A stretch of DNA of 49,274 bases from Bacillota bacterium (lineage in GTDB: Bacteria > Bacillota > Clostridia > Christensenellales > Aristaeellaceae), in assembly GCA_023421395.1 (NCBI GenBank), contig JAEZTL010000020.1, forward strand, positions 1-49,274, read 5' to 3'. The notes beneath the pieces were generated by a model that did no database searches, had not been told where the DNA came from, and saw only the letters and a program-made list of their open reading frames with translations. The stretch's first letter is position 1; every line of letters starts with the position of its first letter. The translations under genes and the position numbers were made by a program. This document shows, piece by piece, positions 37,538 to 45,284 of the stretch.

Positions 37538-39022
37538 TTATTCGCCCCAGTCCACATCTTCGACCGCCCAAGCGGCCAGTTCGTTCATCGAGGGATGGAT
37601 GACCATGGATTCCGCCACCGGCCGGACGCTGCTGAGGAACGGGCAGTCCTCGTCCAGCACGGGCTTTCGGGCGGCCTTCTTGCCCTTATCCCGCGTCTGG
37701 CAGGGGCAGCCGGCGTTGATCAGGTATACAAAGGGCTGCACCAGCATCGCGGCATAGGGCCCCACCACATGCGCGCCGACGATGCGCATGTCCTCCGTCA
37801 GGATCAGCTTGACAAAGCCGTTGTCCTCGGATCGGGGGCCGTAGCCCATCGAAATGCCGGCGGCGACGGAGGAATACCGGTTGCGCGCCACGCCGATTTT
37901 AAGGCCCTTTTCCCGGGCCTCCCGCTCGGTCAGCCCCACATGGGCCACCTGCGGCCAGGTGAAGATGGCCCAGGGCACCGCGTTGTAGGCGGCAGCCTTT
38001 TTCTCGCCGCCCAGGAGGTTTCCGATCAGGATGGACGCCTCGTAGTTGGCCTTGTGCCGGAACTGGAACTTTCCGTTGATATCGCCGATGGCAAAGATGC
38101 CGGGCCGGTTCGTCATGAGGTGCTCGTCGGTGACAATCCAGCCCCGCTTGTCGGTGGCGATGCCCGCCTTGTCCGTTTGAAGAAGGTCCGCGTTGGACTT
38201 TACGCCGGAGGCCACGAAGATCTCCTCGGCCAGGATTTTATCCCGCTTCCCGGCAGCGTCCTCGATGACGAGGGCCTTGAGCCCCTCCTCCACCCCGGCG
38301 GACAGCGCCTTTGCGCCGATCCTCACGTCGATGCCGCTGCGCTCAAACTGATCCTTGACGAAGGCGCTGATTTCCTCTTCCTCGGTGGGGATGATTCGAT
38401 CCTTCATCTCCACCAGCGTCACCTTCGCGCCAAAGGCGGAGAAGATGTGCGCGAATTCCGCGCCAATGGCGCCGCCTCCCACGATGATGAGGCTCTTCCA
38501 GGGCTTCTTGGGAAATTTCGGGCCGAAGAACGTCTCCGGCATCACGTAGCCCGCCTGCTCAAGGCCCTCAACCGGCGGCACAAAGGAGCGCGCGCCCGCG
38601 GCCAACACGAAGGCGGAGGCGGTAAATTCCGGGGAAACCTCCCCGCTTTCATACCGCACAGCCATGCGCCGTTCTCCGGTAAAAAACGCGACGCCCTGAT
38701 AAACGTCGAGACCCTGCGCGGCTTTGAGGCCCTTCAGGATGCCCTCGCTGTGGCCGATCTGGCCCCACATGCGATCGGAAATCTTCTCCCAATCCATCTG
38801 GGGCGGCTGGAACGTCAGGCCGACGCGCGCCGCCTCGCCGGCTTCGCGGATCAGATCCGCCGGATACACCAGCATTTTGGAAGGGATGCAGCCCTTGGTC
38901 AGGCAGGTGCCGCCAAACTTGGAATTTTCGACGATGGCGCACGTCAGCCCCGCCGACAGCGCCGCCTCCAGCACCATCAGCCCGGAACCGCTGCCCACCA
39001 CCACCAGGTCATATTTCTTCAT
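37538..39022 (-). CDS. Pyridine nucleotide-disulfide oxidoreductase (dihydrolipoyl dehydrogenase-like)
   Basis: Class I flavoprotein disulfide reductase, 494 residues. The FAD loop VVGSGSGLMVLE (6-17), the redox pair GGTCLTKGCIPSK (C41, C46 region), the NAD loop IIVGGGAIGAEFAHIF near 170-185, the GIFAIGDINGKF FAD motif near 295-306 and the C-terminal HPSMNE catalytic His-Glu pair are present. A Cys-rich insertion of about 30 residues (NAGCPCQTRDKGKKAARK, then DEDCPF) lies just before that pair and is not in standard Lpd. No 2-oxoacid dehydrogenase genes are near, so the substrate may be another disulfide or sulfur compound. AGGAGG lies six bases before the ATG. Confidence 0.88.
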   Translation of the reverse strand: MKKYDLVVVGSGSGLMVLEAALSAGLTCAIVENSKFGGTCLTKGCIPSKMLVYPADLIREAGEAARVGLTFQPPQMDWEKISDRMWGQIGHSEGILKGLKAAQGLDVYQGVAFFTGERRMAVRYESGEVSPEFTASAFVLAAGARSFVPPVEGLEQAGYVMPETFFGPKFPKKPWKSLIIVGGGAIGAEFAHIFSAFGAKVTLVEMKDRIIPTEEEEISAFVKDQFERSGIDVRIGAKALSAGVEEGLKALVIEDAAGKRDKILAEEIFVASGVKSNADLLQTDKAGIATDKRGWIVTDEHLMTNRPGIFAIGDINGKFQFRHKANYEASILIGNLLGGEKKAAAYNAVPWAIFTWPQVAHVGLTEREAREKGLKIGVARNRYSSVAAGISMGYGPRSEDNGFVKLILTEDMRIVGAHVVGPYAAMLVQPFVYLINAGCPCQTRDKGKKAARKPVLDEDCPFLSSVRPVAESMVIHPSMNELAAWAVEDVDWGE

Positions 39023-39048
39023 GAAGTCCCTCCTGGGTTGATACAAGC

Positions 39049-39057
39049 ATTATCCCA
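39049..39057 (-). promoter_or_regulatory. Weak extended -10 of the flavin oxidoreductase gene
   Basis: TGgGATAAT on the minus strand (39057-39049) lies about 27 bases before the ATG, after the upstream terminator. No -35 is seen. Confidence 0.35.
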
Positions 39058-39087
39058 CGCAGGGGATTGCTTCATGCTCACAAAAGC

Positions 39088-39118
39088 GCATTCGCGCGGG
39101 AAAAACCCGCGCGAATGC
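39088..39118 (-). terminator. Terminator of the rubredoxin-rubrerythrin operon
   Basis: Perfect 13-bp arms (39088-39100, 39106-39118) have a 5-base loop and are followed on the minus strand by GCTTTTG. Confidence 0.7.
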
Positions 39119-39133
39119 CTTGCCCTTCCGGCC

Positions 39134-40282
39134 TTAATAGTTTTCCTTGCGGATCTCGAAGTAGCTCTTGGCGTGCAGACACACCGGGCAGACCTCGGGC
39201 GCCTTCTTGCCCATGACCAGATGGCCGCAAACCCGGCATTCCCAGATGGCCTCGCCGGCCTTTTCGAACACCTGCTGCATCTCCACGTTCATCAAAAGCG
39301 TGCGGTAGCGCTCCTCGTGCGTCTTTTCGATGGCGGCGACGCGGCGGAAGCGGGCGGCCAGTTCTGGGAAGCCCTCAGCCTCGGCGTCCTTGGCGAAGCC
39401 TTCGTACATCTCGGTCCACTCGTAGTGCTCGCCCTCGGCCGCGGCTTTGAGGTTCTCGGCGGTGGTGCCCAGATGGCCCAGCTCCTTGAACCAGATCTCG
39501 GCGTGTTCTTTCTCGTTGCCCGCGGTCTTGAGGAAGATGTCCGACAGCTGCTCGAAGCCCTCGCGCTTGGCGACGGAAGCAAAATAGGTGTACTTGTTGC
39601 GGGCCTGGCTCTCGCCGGCGAAGGCGGCCTCCAGGTTCTTCTCGGTCTTGGTACCGGCGTACTTGCTGGCGCCCGCCGCCGGCGCATCCTCCACCTTGAC
39701 AAAGGCGGAAGCGGGTTGCTTGCAGCGGGGGCACTTGAAATCGGGGGTCATCGGCCCCTCATGAACATAACCGCAGACCGAGCATTTCCACTTCTCCATC
39801 GGTTTCTCCTCCGTTTCTTCGTTGGGTTTGATCATCGCCAGCAGCGAACCGACCGCCTCCCGGGGAAAGCCCTCCCCTTGGGGTGCGTTCAGAAGCGACT
39901 GCAGAAATTCGCGGGCGTTGCCACTTTGAGGCAGCATGTAACCCGCCTCGCGGATCAGGTCTTCCGCCATAATGCGGTTCGATTTCTCGATCGCCGCGGC
40001 CAGTTTGCCCGGAAGGCTCGCGGCGGCGGCCTCCTGGCGCGCCTTGCCGCGCATCAGCGCGCGCATCGCCTGAACGACAGGTTCCGCCTTCGGCTGCTGG
40101 GGCGGGTAGACTTCCGGCACCATCGAGATGGCGCCAGAAGGGCAGGCCCCGGCGCACACACCGCAGCCGGTACACTTCTCCACGTCGATCACGCTGTTCT
40201 CGGTATCCGTCGCGCCGGTGGGGCATACGTATAGGCAAAGGCAGTCCTTCGTACACAGCCGGATGTTTCGCACGGCAATCAT
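39134..40282 (-). CDS. Ferredoxin-rubredoxin-rubrerythrin fusion protein
   Basis: 382 residues with four parts. A two-cluster ferredoxin part (about 1-55) has C10, C14, C16, C20 in unusual spacing and the regular C37, C40, C43, C47. A helical linker (55-160) follows. From M162 a full rubrerythrin begins: N-terminal rubredoxin (KCSVCGYVHEG...KCPRC), then the diiron ferritin-like domain with ESQARNKYTYF, EKEHAEIW and IEKTHEERYR, then a C-terminal rubredoxin (CRVCGHLVMG...VCPVC). Rubrerythrin reduces hydrogen peroxide. GGAGGA eight bases before M162 (39799) could allow a separate rubrerythrin. ATG at 40282 follows AGGTAG. It lies four bases after the upstream gene. Confidence 0.88.
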   Translation of the reverse strand: MIAVRNIRLCTKDCLCLYVCPTGATDTENSVIDVEKCTGCGVCAGACPSGAISMVPEVYPPQQPKAEPVVQAMRALMRGKARQEAAAASLPGKLAAAIEKSNRIMAEDLIREAGYMLPQSGNAREFLQSLLNAPQGEGFPREAVGSLLAMIKPNEETEEKPMEKWKCSVCGYVHEGPMTPDFKCPRCKQPASAFVKVEDAPAAGASKYAGTKTEKNLEAAFAGESQARNKYTYFASVAKREGFEQLSDIFLKTAGNEKEHAEIWFKELGHLGTTAENLKAAAEGEHYEWTEMYEGFAKDAEAEGFPELAARFRRVAAIEKTHEERYRTLLMNVEMQQVFEKAGEAIWECRVCGHLVMGKKAPEVCPVCLHAKSYFEIRKENY

Positions 40283-40286
40283 GTGG

Positions 40287-40943
40287 CTACCTCCCCTCCA
40301 CTTTTTCGAACTTCCACCCGGGCACCTTGCAGACCGGGCAGAGTTCCGGCGGCGCGTCTCCCACGAAAACAAAGCCGCAGATGGTGCAGACGAACACGCC
40401 CGCACCTTCCGGCAACGCGCCGTCCCGATAGCGAACGAGGAGCGACCGGAGGATTCGGGTCACCTTTTCATCCCAGACCAGCGCGCGGAGCGCGCCCCGG
40501 TCCTTCGCGGCGGAGGCGGCGGCGTTGGCTTCCGGGATGCCGGAGTCGAGGTCCGCTTCGACCAGACCGAGAAGCGCTTCATAGCTTCCCTCCGCCGCCG
40601 GCGCGGCGGCTTTGAACCAGTCCGCCAGTTCGCGAAACAGCGCGGCTTCCCGGGATCTATACTGTTTTTCACAGCCACGGGCGAGGTTGGAGCAGAGCGC
40701 GCTCTTTTCCAGCGCGTTCAGTTCGCGGTAGTCTTCATCACGGACACTCGCGGCCGCGACAGGCTTCGGGGCTGCGGCCGGCGCGGCCGTCAGCGGGCGG
40801 AACTCCGCCTTGGGCGCGCCGCAGAGCGGGCAAACCCATGTATCCGGCAGGTTCTCCCACCGGGTTCCCGGCGCGATGCCCGCCTGAGGGATCCCCGCGG
40901 CCTCGTCGTAGGTGTAGCCGCAGACGGAACAAACGTACTTCAT
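40287..40943 (-). CDS. Rubredoxin plus ferritin-like-remnant plus rubredoxin-like protein
   Basis: 218 residues. Residues 1-47 are a complete rubredoxin (C5, C8, C38, C41). An Ala/Pro linker is followed by a helical middle part (about 70-170) that resembles rubrerythrin in position but lacks clear E..ExxH iron ligands. A second rubredoxin-like site (CTICGFVFVGDAPPELCPVC) lies near 187-206. It probably carries electrons between a reductase and rubrerythrin-type peroxidases. The first domain is very like the stand-alone rubredoxin just upstream, which suggests local duplication. The next gene starts four bases downstream. Confidence 0.8.
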   Translation of the reverse strand: MKYVCSVCGYTYDEAAGIPQAGIAPGTRWENLPDTWVCPLCGAPKAEFRPLTAAPAAAPKPVAAASVRDEDYRELNALEKSALCSNLARGCEKQYRSREAALFRELADWFKAAAPAAEGSYEALLGLVEADLDSGIPEANAAASAAKDRGALRALVWDEKVTRILRSLLVRYRDGALPEGAGVFVCTICGFVFVGDAPPELCPVCKVPGWKFEKVEGR

Positions 40944-40967
40944 CCCCTTCGGACCGCCTCCCCTGAT

Positions 40968-41126
40968 TTATTCTTCGGAAAACTCGCTCTTGGACGCGCC
41001 GCAAAGCGGGCAAACCCAATCCTCCGGCAGGCTCTCCCACTTGGTGCCCGGCGCGATGCCATTGTCCGGATCACCGGCGGCCTCGTCGTAGACATAACCG
41101 CAAACGGAGCAAACATACTTCTTCAT
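40968..41126 (-). CDS. Rubredoxin
   Basis: A 52-residue mononuclear iron electron carrier with C6, C9, C39 and C42 and the classic YVYDEAAGDPDNGIAPGT and EDWVCPLCGASKSEF segments. In anaerobes it passes electrons to rubrerythrin and superoxide reductase. ATG at 41126 is chosen because it gives the standard length; a longer start (41138) would add four residues. It is the first gene of the leftward redox operon, 24 bases before the next. No firm promoter was found. Confidence 0.95.
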   Translation of the reverse strand: MKKYVCSVCGYVYDEAAGDPDNGIAPGTKWESLPEDWVCPLCGASKSEFSEE

Positions 41127-41256
41127 GAATTCAACCATCCCTTCGCATATTCTGTGTTCCCGGGTTTCGTGCCGGTCCTTGCGCCGGCTTCTTCCTGTTA
41201 TTACCCACAATCCCGCAGGGTTTAACACGTCGGCCGCATTTTTCCCGCTTTATCGC

Positions 41257-41291
41257 GATAAGCCGCTCGCGTTATACGCGGGCGGCTTATC
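41257..41291 (-). terminator. Terminator of the efflux operon
   Basis: A 16-bp stem with one T-G pair (41257-41272, 41276-41291) has a 3-base loop, ten bases past the last efflux gene. Confidence 0.7.
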
Positions 41292-41300
41292 AGAGGGAGA

Positions 41301-42707
41301 TCAGTCCACGGCGATGGTGGCGGAGCCGCTCATGCCCACGCGCATACCGGGGGCATTGTCCATCTCGATGGTCACGTCGTACATGGTGATGCCGCCCACG
41401 AGCTTCCCGACAAAGGCAATCTTCTTGACGCTGCCGGAGAAAACCTGCCCGTCCAGCGCGTTGACGGTCACAGCGGCGCTCTGGCCGCCCGCCAGCTTCA
41501 CCACGTCCATTTCGTCCACGGTGATGACCATGTCCAGCTTCTCGTCGGAGGACAGCGAGAGGATGGCGGTATCCTTGCCCAGCGGCACGTTGGTGATGTT
41601 CTGATACACCACATCCACGATGCCGCTCTCCGGGGCGGTGATTTCGCCGCTGTCGAGCACGCTTTCCGCCTGGGCGATCTGATCCAGGATATCCTGACGC
41701 TTGGTCAGCGCGGATTTGTAGTCGTCGGAAATGGGTACGTCTTTGAGGGCGAAGAGCGCGGTACCCTTGGAGACGGAGGCGTTTTCCTTGTTTTTGTACT
41801 TGGCGTCGTCCACGGTGCCGCCGGTGGCGGTGATGGTAAGGGGCGAATTGATCTCGGCGGAGCCGCTGCCAATCAGCGCGCCCAGGTAGACGGAAACGGT
41901 TTGGTGGAGCTCGGGACCGTCATCGGTAAAGGTGACGGTGATCTCACCGGAAGCGCCGGAGATGGAGGCGATACGGCCGTCCCAGTCGTTGCCGCGGTCG
42001 TCCTTTACCGAAACGGAGGCGCCGACCCGGACGCCGGTCATATCGGTGGGCACGAAGCCGACCCGCATCAACCCGTCGGTGGAAAGCAGCGCCAGCGCGC
42101 CGTCCCGGCCGATGACCGTCTGCACGTCCTCGCCCTCGTCGGCGTACACCTTCTTGACGCGGCCCTTGACCGGCGAATACACGGTTTCGTTGGCCTTGTC
42201 GCCGGAGAGGGATTTTACAACCTTCTCCTGATCATCGCGGCGCACCTTCAAATCGCCCAGCGTGTCGCGCAGTTTGTCCACATCGACCCGGGCCAGCACG
42301 TCGCCGCGGAGCACCTCGTCCCCCGCCTTGACGGGCAGCTGGATGATGGTGACGGCGGCGGGGGTCAAAACGTCCGCGCCGTCCTGAGCGGTCAGCGCGC
42401 CGTCTCCGGAGACGATGTTCTCCGCGCTGACCGGCGCAGCGGCAACGCCCTCCTGCGTCTGGGCCGCGCCGGACACGGCTTCCCCGGCGGGGTTCACCGC
42501 GCGGGGCGTGGGCAGCGCCGCCGCCGGCTCGGCATAGCCGTCCGCTTCCGCATAGTCCACCGGCGCTGTACCGGCGATGTCGCCCATCAGGCCGTCGCCG
42601 AGACCGCGGGTCAGAAGCACGCCGCCCGCCACGCCCAGGACCAGCACGATCAGAACCAGGATCACCGTCAGGGCAGGATTTCCGCGCTTGCGTTCGGGTT
42701 TCATCAT
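41301..42707 (-). CDS. HlyD/MacA-type membrane fusion protein with duplicated adaptor module
   Basis: 468 residues. One N-terminal membrane helix (about 12-34) anchors an external part. A Pro/Ala-rich stalk (to about 110) precedes two adaptor modules in tandem. The first has LPVKAGDEVLRGDVLARV and then VYSPVKGRVKKVYADEGEDV. The second has a short helical hairpin around LTKRQDILDQIAQAE, then ITAPESGIVDVVYQN. The C-terminus ends in a beta-barrel-like MYDVTIEMDNAPGMRVGM. It is the last gene of an ABC efflux operon, after a shorter adaptor. Gram-positive adaptors of this kind help export peptides or drugs, but the cargo is unknown. GGAGGA lies eight bases before the start. Confidence 0.85.
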   Translation of the reverse strand: MMKPERKRGNPALTVILVLIVLVLGVAGGVLLTRGLGDGLMGDIAGTAPVDYAEADGYAEPAAALPTPRAVNPAGEAVSGAAQTQEGVAAAPVSAENIVSGDGALTAQDGADVLTPAAVTIIQLPVKAGDEVLRGDVLARVDVDKLRDTLGDLKVRRDDQEKVVKSLSGDKANETVYSPVKGRVKKVYADEGEDVQTVIGRDGALALLSTDGLMRVGFVPTDMTGVRVGASVSVKDDRGNDWDGRIASISGASGEITVTFTDDGPELHQTVSVYLGALIGSGSAEINSPLTITATGGTVDDAKYKNKENASVSKGTALFALKDVPISDDYKSALTKRQDILDQIAQAESVLDSGEITAPESGIVDVVYQNITNVPLGKDTAILSLSSDEKLDMVITVDEMDVVKLAGGQSAAVTVNALDGQVFSGSVKKIAFVGKLVGGITMYDVTIEMDNAPGMRVGMSGSATIAVD

Positions 42708-42724
42708 GTTTTCTTCCTCCTTCG

Positions 42725-43378
42725 TCAGCCGAGCTGGATGGTGACGGTCGCGTTGGTGCCGATCAGGTCGCTGAGGCTGATTTTATCCCTCAAGTCGATC
42801 TTCACCGGGATGGTCTGCGTCACTTTGGTGTAGGTACCGCTGGTGGAGTAGCTCATGGCGTTGCCGGAGATGGCGTTCTGGGTGATCTTGTCGATCTCCC
42901 GCACCACGCCGGAAAACGCGCGGCCGGGGTAGGCGTCCAGGCTGACCCGGACAACCTGTCCGGCGCGCACGCGCCGGATGGCGGTTTCCTCAATGTTGGC
43001 CTGGATGTAGATGTCGCGGGTGTCCGCCACCACCGCGATCACCGTGGACGGGGAGACCATCTGGCCCTGGGTCACATCGCACTCGACGATTTCACCGTTC
43101 ACTGGAGACTTGAGGTAGCCGGTATTCTGCGCCTGGGCGATGATCTGATCTTTGGCCACGGTATCCCCCTTGGCCACCATCAGCCGCTTGAGCTCGCCCG
43201 ACCCGGCGGGTACGATCATGTGCAGGTCGGCCGTCACCTTCACGTTGTCGGTGGTAAGCGTGTTCATATCCCGGAGCACGAAGTAGCCGCCGACCAGCGC
43301 GGCGATCACCACGATCAGCACGATCAGGATGACGAGCGCGGCCCTGCCGGACTTTTTGGGGGTTGCAGCGGTTTCCAT
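42725..43378 (-). CDS. HlyD-type membrane fusion protein, short form
   Basis: 217 residues. A membrane helix (about 12-34, ALVILIVLIVVIAALVGGYFVL) is followed by an external adaptor with the lipoyl-like halves IVPAGSGELKRLMVAKGDTV and YLKSPVNGEIVECDVTQGQMV and the beta-barrel IYIQANIEETAIRRVRAGQVV. It has no coiled-coil hairpin, like the EmrA/YknX-like short forms of Firmicutes. ATG at 43378 follows GGGAAGGGG by nine bases. It lies 31 bases after the ABC gene and 17 before the longer adaptor gene. Confidence 0.85.
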   Translation of the reverse strand: METAATPKKSGRAALVILIVLIVVIAALVGGYFVLRDMNTLTTDNVKVTADLHMIVPAGSGELKRLMVAKGDTVAKDQIIAQAQNTGYLKSPVNGEIVECDVTQGQMVSPSTVIAVVADTRDIYIQANIEETAIRRVRAGQVVRVSLDAYPGRAFSGVVREIDKITQNAISGNAMSYSTSGTYTKVTQTIPVKIDLRDKISLSDLIGTNATVTIQLG

Positions 43379-43409
43379 AAATAAATTCCCCTTCCCTTTG
43401 ATTTTTCCT

Positions 43410-45284
43410 CTATTCGTTTTCGTCGAACTGAGAGTTGTACAGGTCCGCGTAGAAGCCCTTCGCCGCCAGCAGCGCCTCGTGGGTGCCCTGCTCCACCACG
43501 TCGCCATCCCGCATGACCAGGATCAGGTCGGCGTTTTTGATGGTGGACAGCCGGTGGGCGATCACAAAACTGGTGCGGCCGTGCATGAGGGAGTCCATCG
43601 CCTTCTGGATCAGGATCTCGGTGCGGGTATCCACCGAGGAGGTGGCCTCGTCCAGGATCAAAATCCGCGGGTTGGCCAGAATCGAGCGTGCGATGGTGAA
43701 CAGCTGCTTCTGGCCCTGAGAGATGTTGGTGGCCTCTTCATTCATCATCATGGTGTACCCGCCGGGCAGCGCGCGGATGAACTCATCGCAGTGGGCGGCC
43801 TTGGCGGCGGCGATCACCGCATCGTCGGTGGCGCCAAAGCTGCCGTAGCGCAGGTTCTCCATGATGGTGGCGTTATAGAGCCACGTGTCCTGCAGCACCA
43901 TGCCGAAGAGGCTGCGCAGCTGCTCGCGGGAGAATTCGTGGATGTCGTGGCCGTCGATCTCAATGTGGCCTCCGCTGAGCTCGTAAAAGCGCATCAGCAG
44001 CTTGACGATCGTGGTCTTGCCCGCGCCGGTGGGGCCGACGATGGCCACCTTTTGGCCGGGTTTGGCCAGCGCGGAGAAATCCTTGATGACGATCTTCTCC
44101 GGGTCGTAGCCAAAGCGCACATGATCGAACCGTACCTCGCCCTCAATGCGGGCGATCTCCGCCTCGCTGATGGCGCTGGGATCCGGGCTCTGCTCCGGCT
44201 CTTCCAGGAACTCAAACACCCGTTCCGCCGCCGCGACGGTGGACTGGATGGTATTGGAAATGGACGCCAGTTGGGCGATGGGTTGCGTGAAGGAGCGCAT
44301 GTACTGGATAAAGGACTGTATATCGCCAATACTCACAACCTTTTTGACCGCCAGGTACCCGCCCAGCACGCACACCGCCACGTAGCCGAAGTTGCCGATC
44401 GTGTTCATCACCGGCATCATGATCGAGGACATGAACTGGCTTCGTGCGGCGGTGCTCCTGAGCGCCTCGTTGTCTTTTTCGAAGGCGCGCACGGCCTCCT
44501 CTTCGCCGCTGAAGGCCTTCACGATATTGTGGCCGCCGTACATCTCCTCAATCTGCCCGTTGAGCGAGCCAAGATAGCGCTGCTGCGCCACGAAGTAGCC
44601 TTGGGAGCGCTTGACGATGAACATCATCGCCGCGCCGGAGACCGGCAGCACGACAAGCGCCAGGAGCGTCATCTGCCAGCTGATGGAGAGCATCATGCTC
44701 AGAACGCCCACCACCGTCACGAAGGAAGTCACCAGCTGGGTCAAGCTCTGGTTGAGCGTCTGGTTGACCAGATCAACGTCGTTGGTGATGCGGGAGAGCA
44801 CCTCGCCGTGGGTCAGCCGGTCAAAATAGGCCAGCGGGAGCCGGTTGATCTTTTCGGAGATCTCGCGGCGCAGGCGGAATGTCATGTCGTTGGCCACGCC
44901 GGCCATGATGTAGCCCTGCACGTAGGAACAGATCGACGAAACCACATACAGCGCGGCCAGCCAGGTAAGAATCCGGGTGATATAGGCCATGTCGGTCAGA
45001 AGGCCCATGCCTGTGTACCAGGCGATAAGCCCTTCCACCAGCTTGGTGGTCACGTTGCCCAGCAACTTGGGGCCGACGATGGAGAACACCGTGGAAGCCA
45101 CCGCGAATACCATTACGATGAGGATGTTGATCCGATAGGGCGCGAGCCGCCCGGCCAGCGTTTTCAGGGATTTTCCGAAATCCTTTGCCTTCTGGGGCGG
45201 CGCGCCGCCAGCCATATGCCCCCCGCCGCCGAGGCCCATCCGCATTCCAGGTGCCGGAGCGCCTTTGCGTTGTTGCGCGTTCAT
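43410..45284 (-). CDS. ABC half-exporter with consensus Walker B (heterodimer partner)
   Basis: Type IV (MDR-type) half-transporter, 624 residues. A Gly/Met-rich N-terminus (to about 45) is followed by six membrane helices and a nucleotide-binding domain. The latter has Walker A GPTGAGKTT near 415, signature ISQGQKQ near 522 (Q for the usual first G) and Walker B ILILDEATSSVD with the catalytic Glu. The start overlaps the upstream ABC gene by four bases (ATGA), so equal amounts are made. The degenerate signature matches the degenerate Walker B of the partner, the pattern of heterodimers such as TM287/288 and BmrCD. Confidence 0.94.
   Translation of the reverse strand: MNAQQRKGAPAPGMRMGLGGGGHMAGGAPPQKAKDFGKSLKTLAGRLAPYRINILIVMVFAVASTVFSIVGPKLLGNVTTKLVEGLIAWYTGMGLLTDMAYITRILTWLAALYVVSSICSYVQGYIMAGVANDMTFRLRREISEKINRLPLAYFDRLTHGEVLSRITNDVDLVNQTLNQSLTQLVTSFVTVVGVLSMMLSISWQMTLLALVVLPVSGAAMMFIVKRSQGYFVAQQRYLGSLNGQIEEMYGGHNIVKAFSGEEEAVRAFEKDNEALRSTAARSQFMSSIMMPVMNTIGNFGYVAVCVLGGYLAVKKVVSIGDIQSFIQYMRSFTQPIAQLASISNTIQSTVAAAERVFEFLEEPEQSPDPSAISEAEIARIEGEVRFDHVRFGYDPEKIVIKDFSALAKPGQKVAIVGPTGAGKTTIVKLLMRFYELSGGHIEIDGHDIHEFSREQLRSLFGMVLQDTWLYNATIMENLRYGSFGATDDAVIAAAKAAHCDEFIRALPGGYTMMMNEEATNISQGQKQLFTIARSILANPRILILDEATSSVDTRTEILIQKAMDSLMHGRTSFVIAHRLSTIKNADLILVMRDGDVVEQGTHEALLAAKGFYADLYNSQFDENE

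Noticed and set aside
37514..40234. 906-codon rightward open frame opposite the redox genes
   Set aside because: It spans several well-supported leftward genes and the gaps between them; no start signals.
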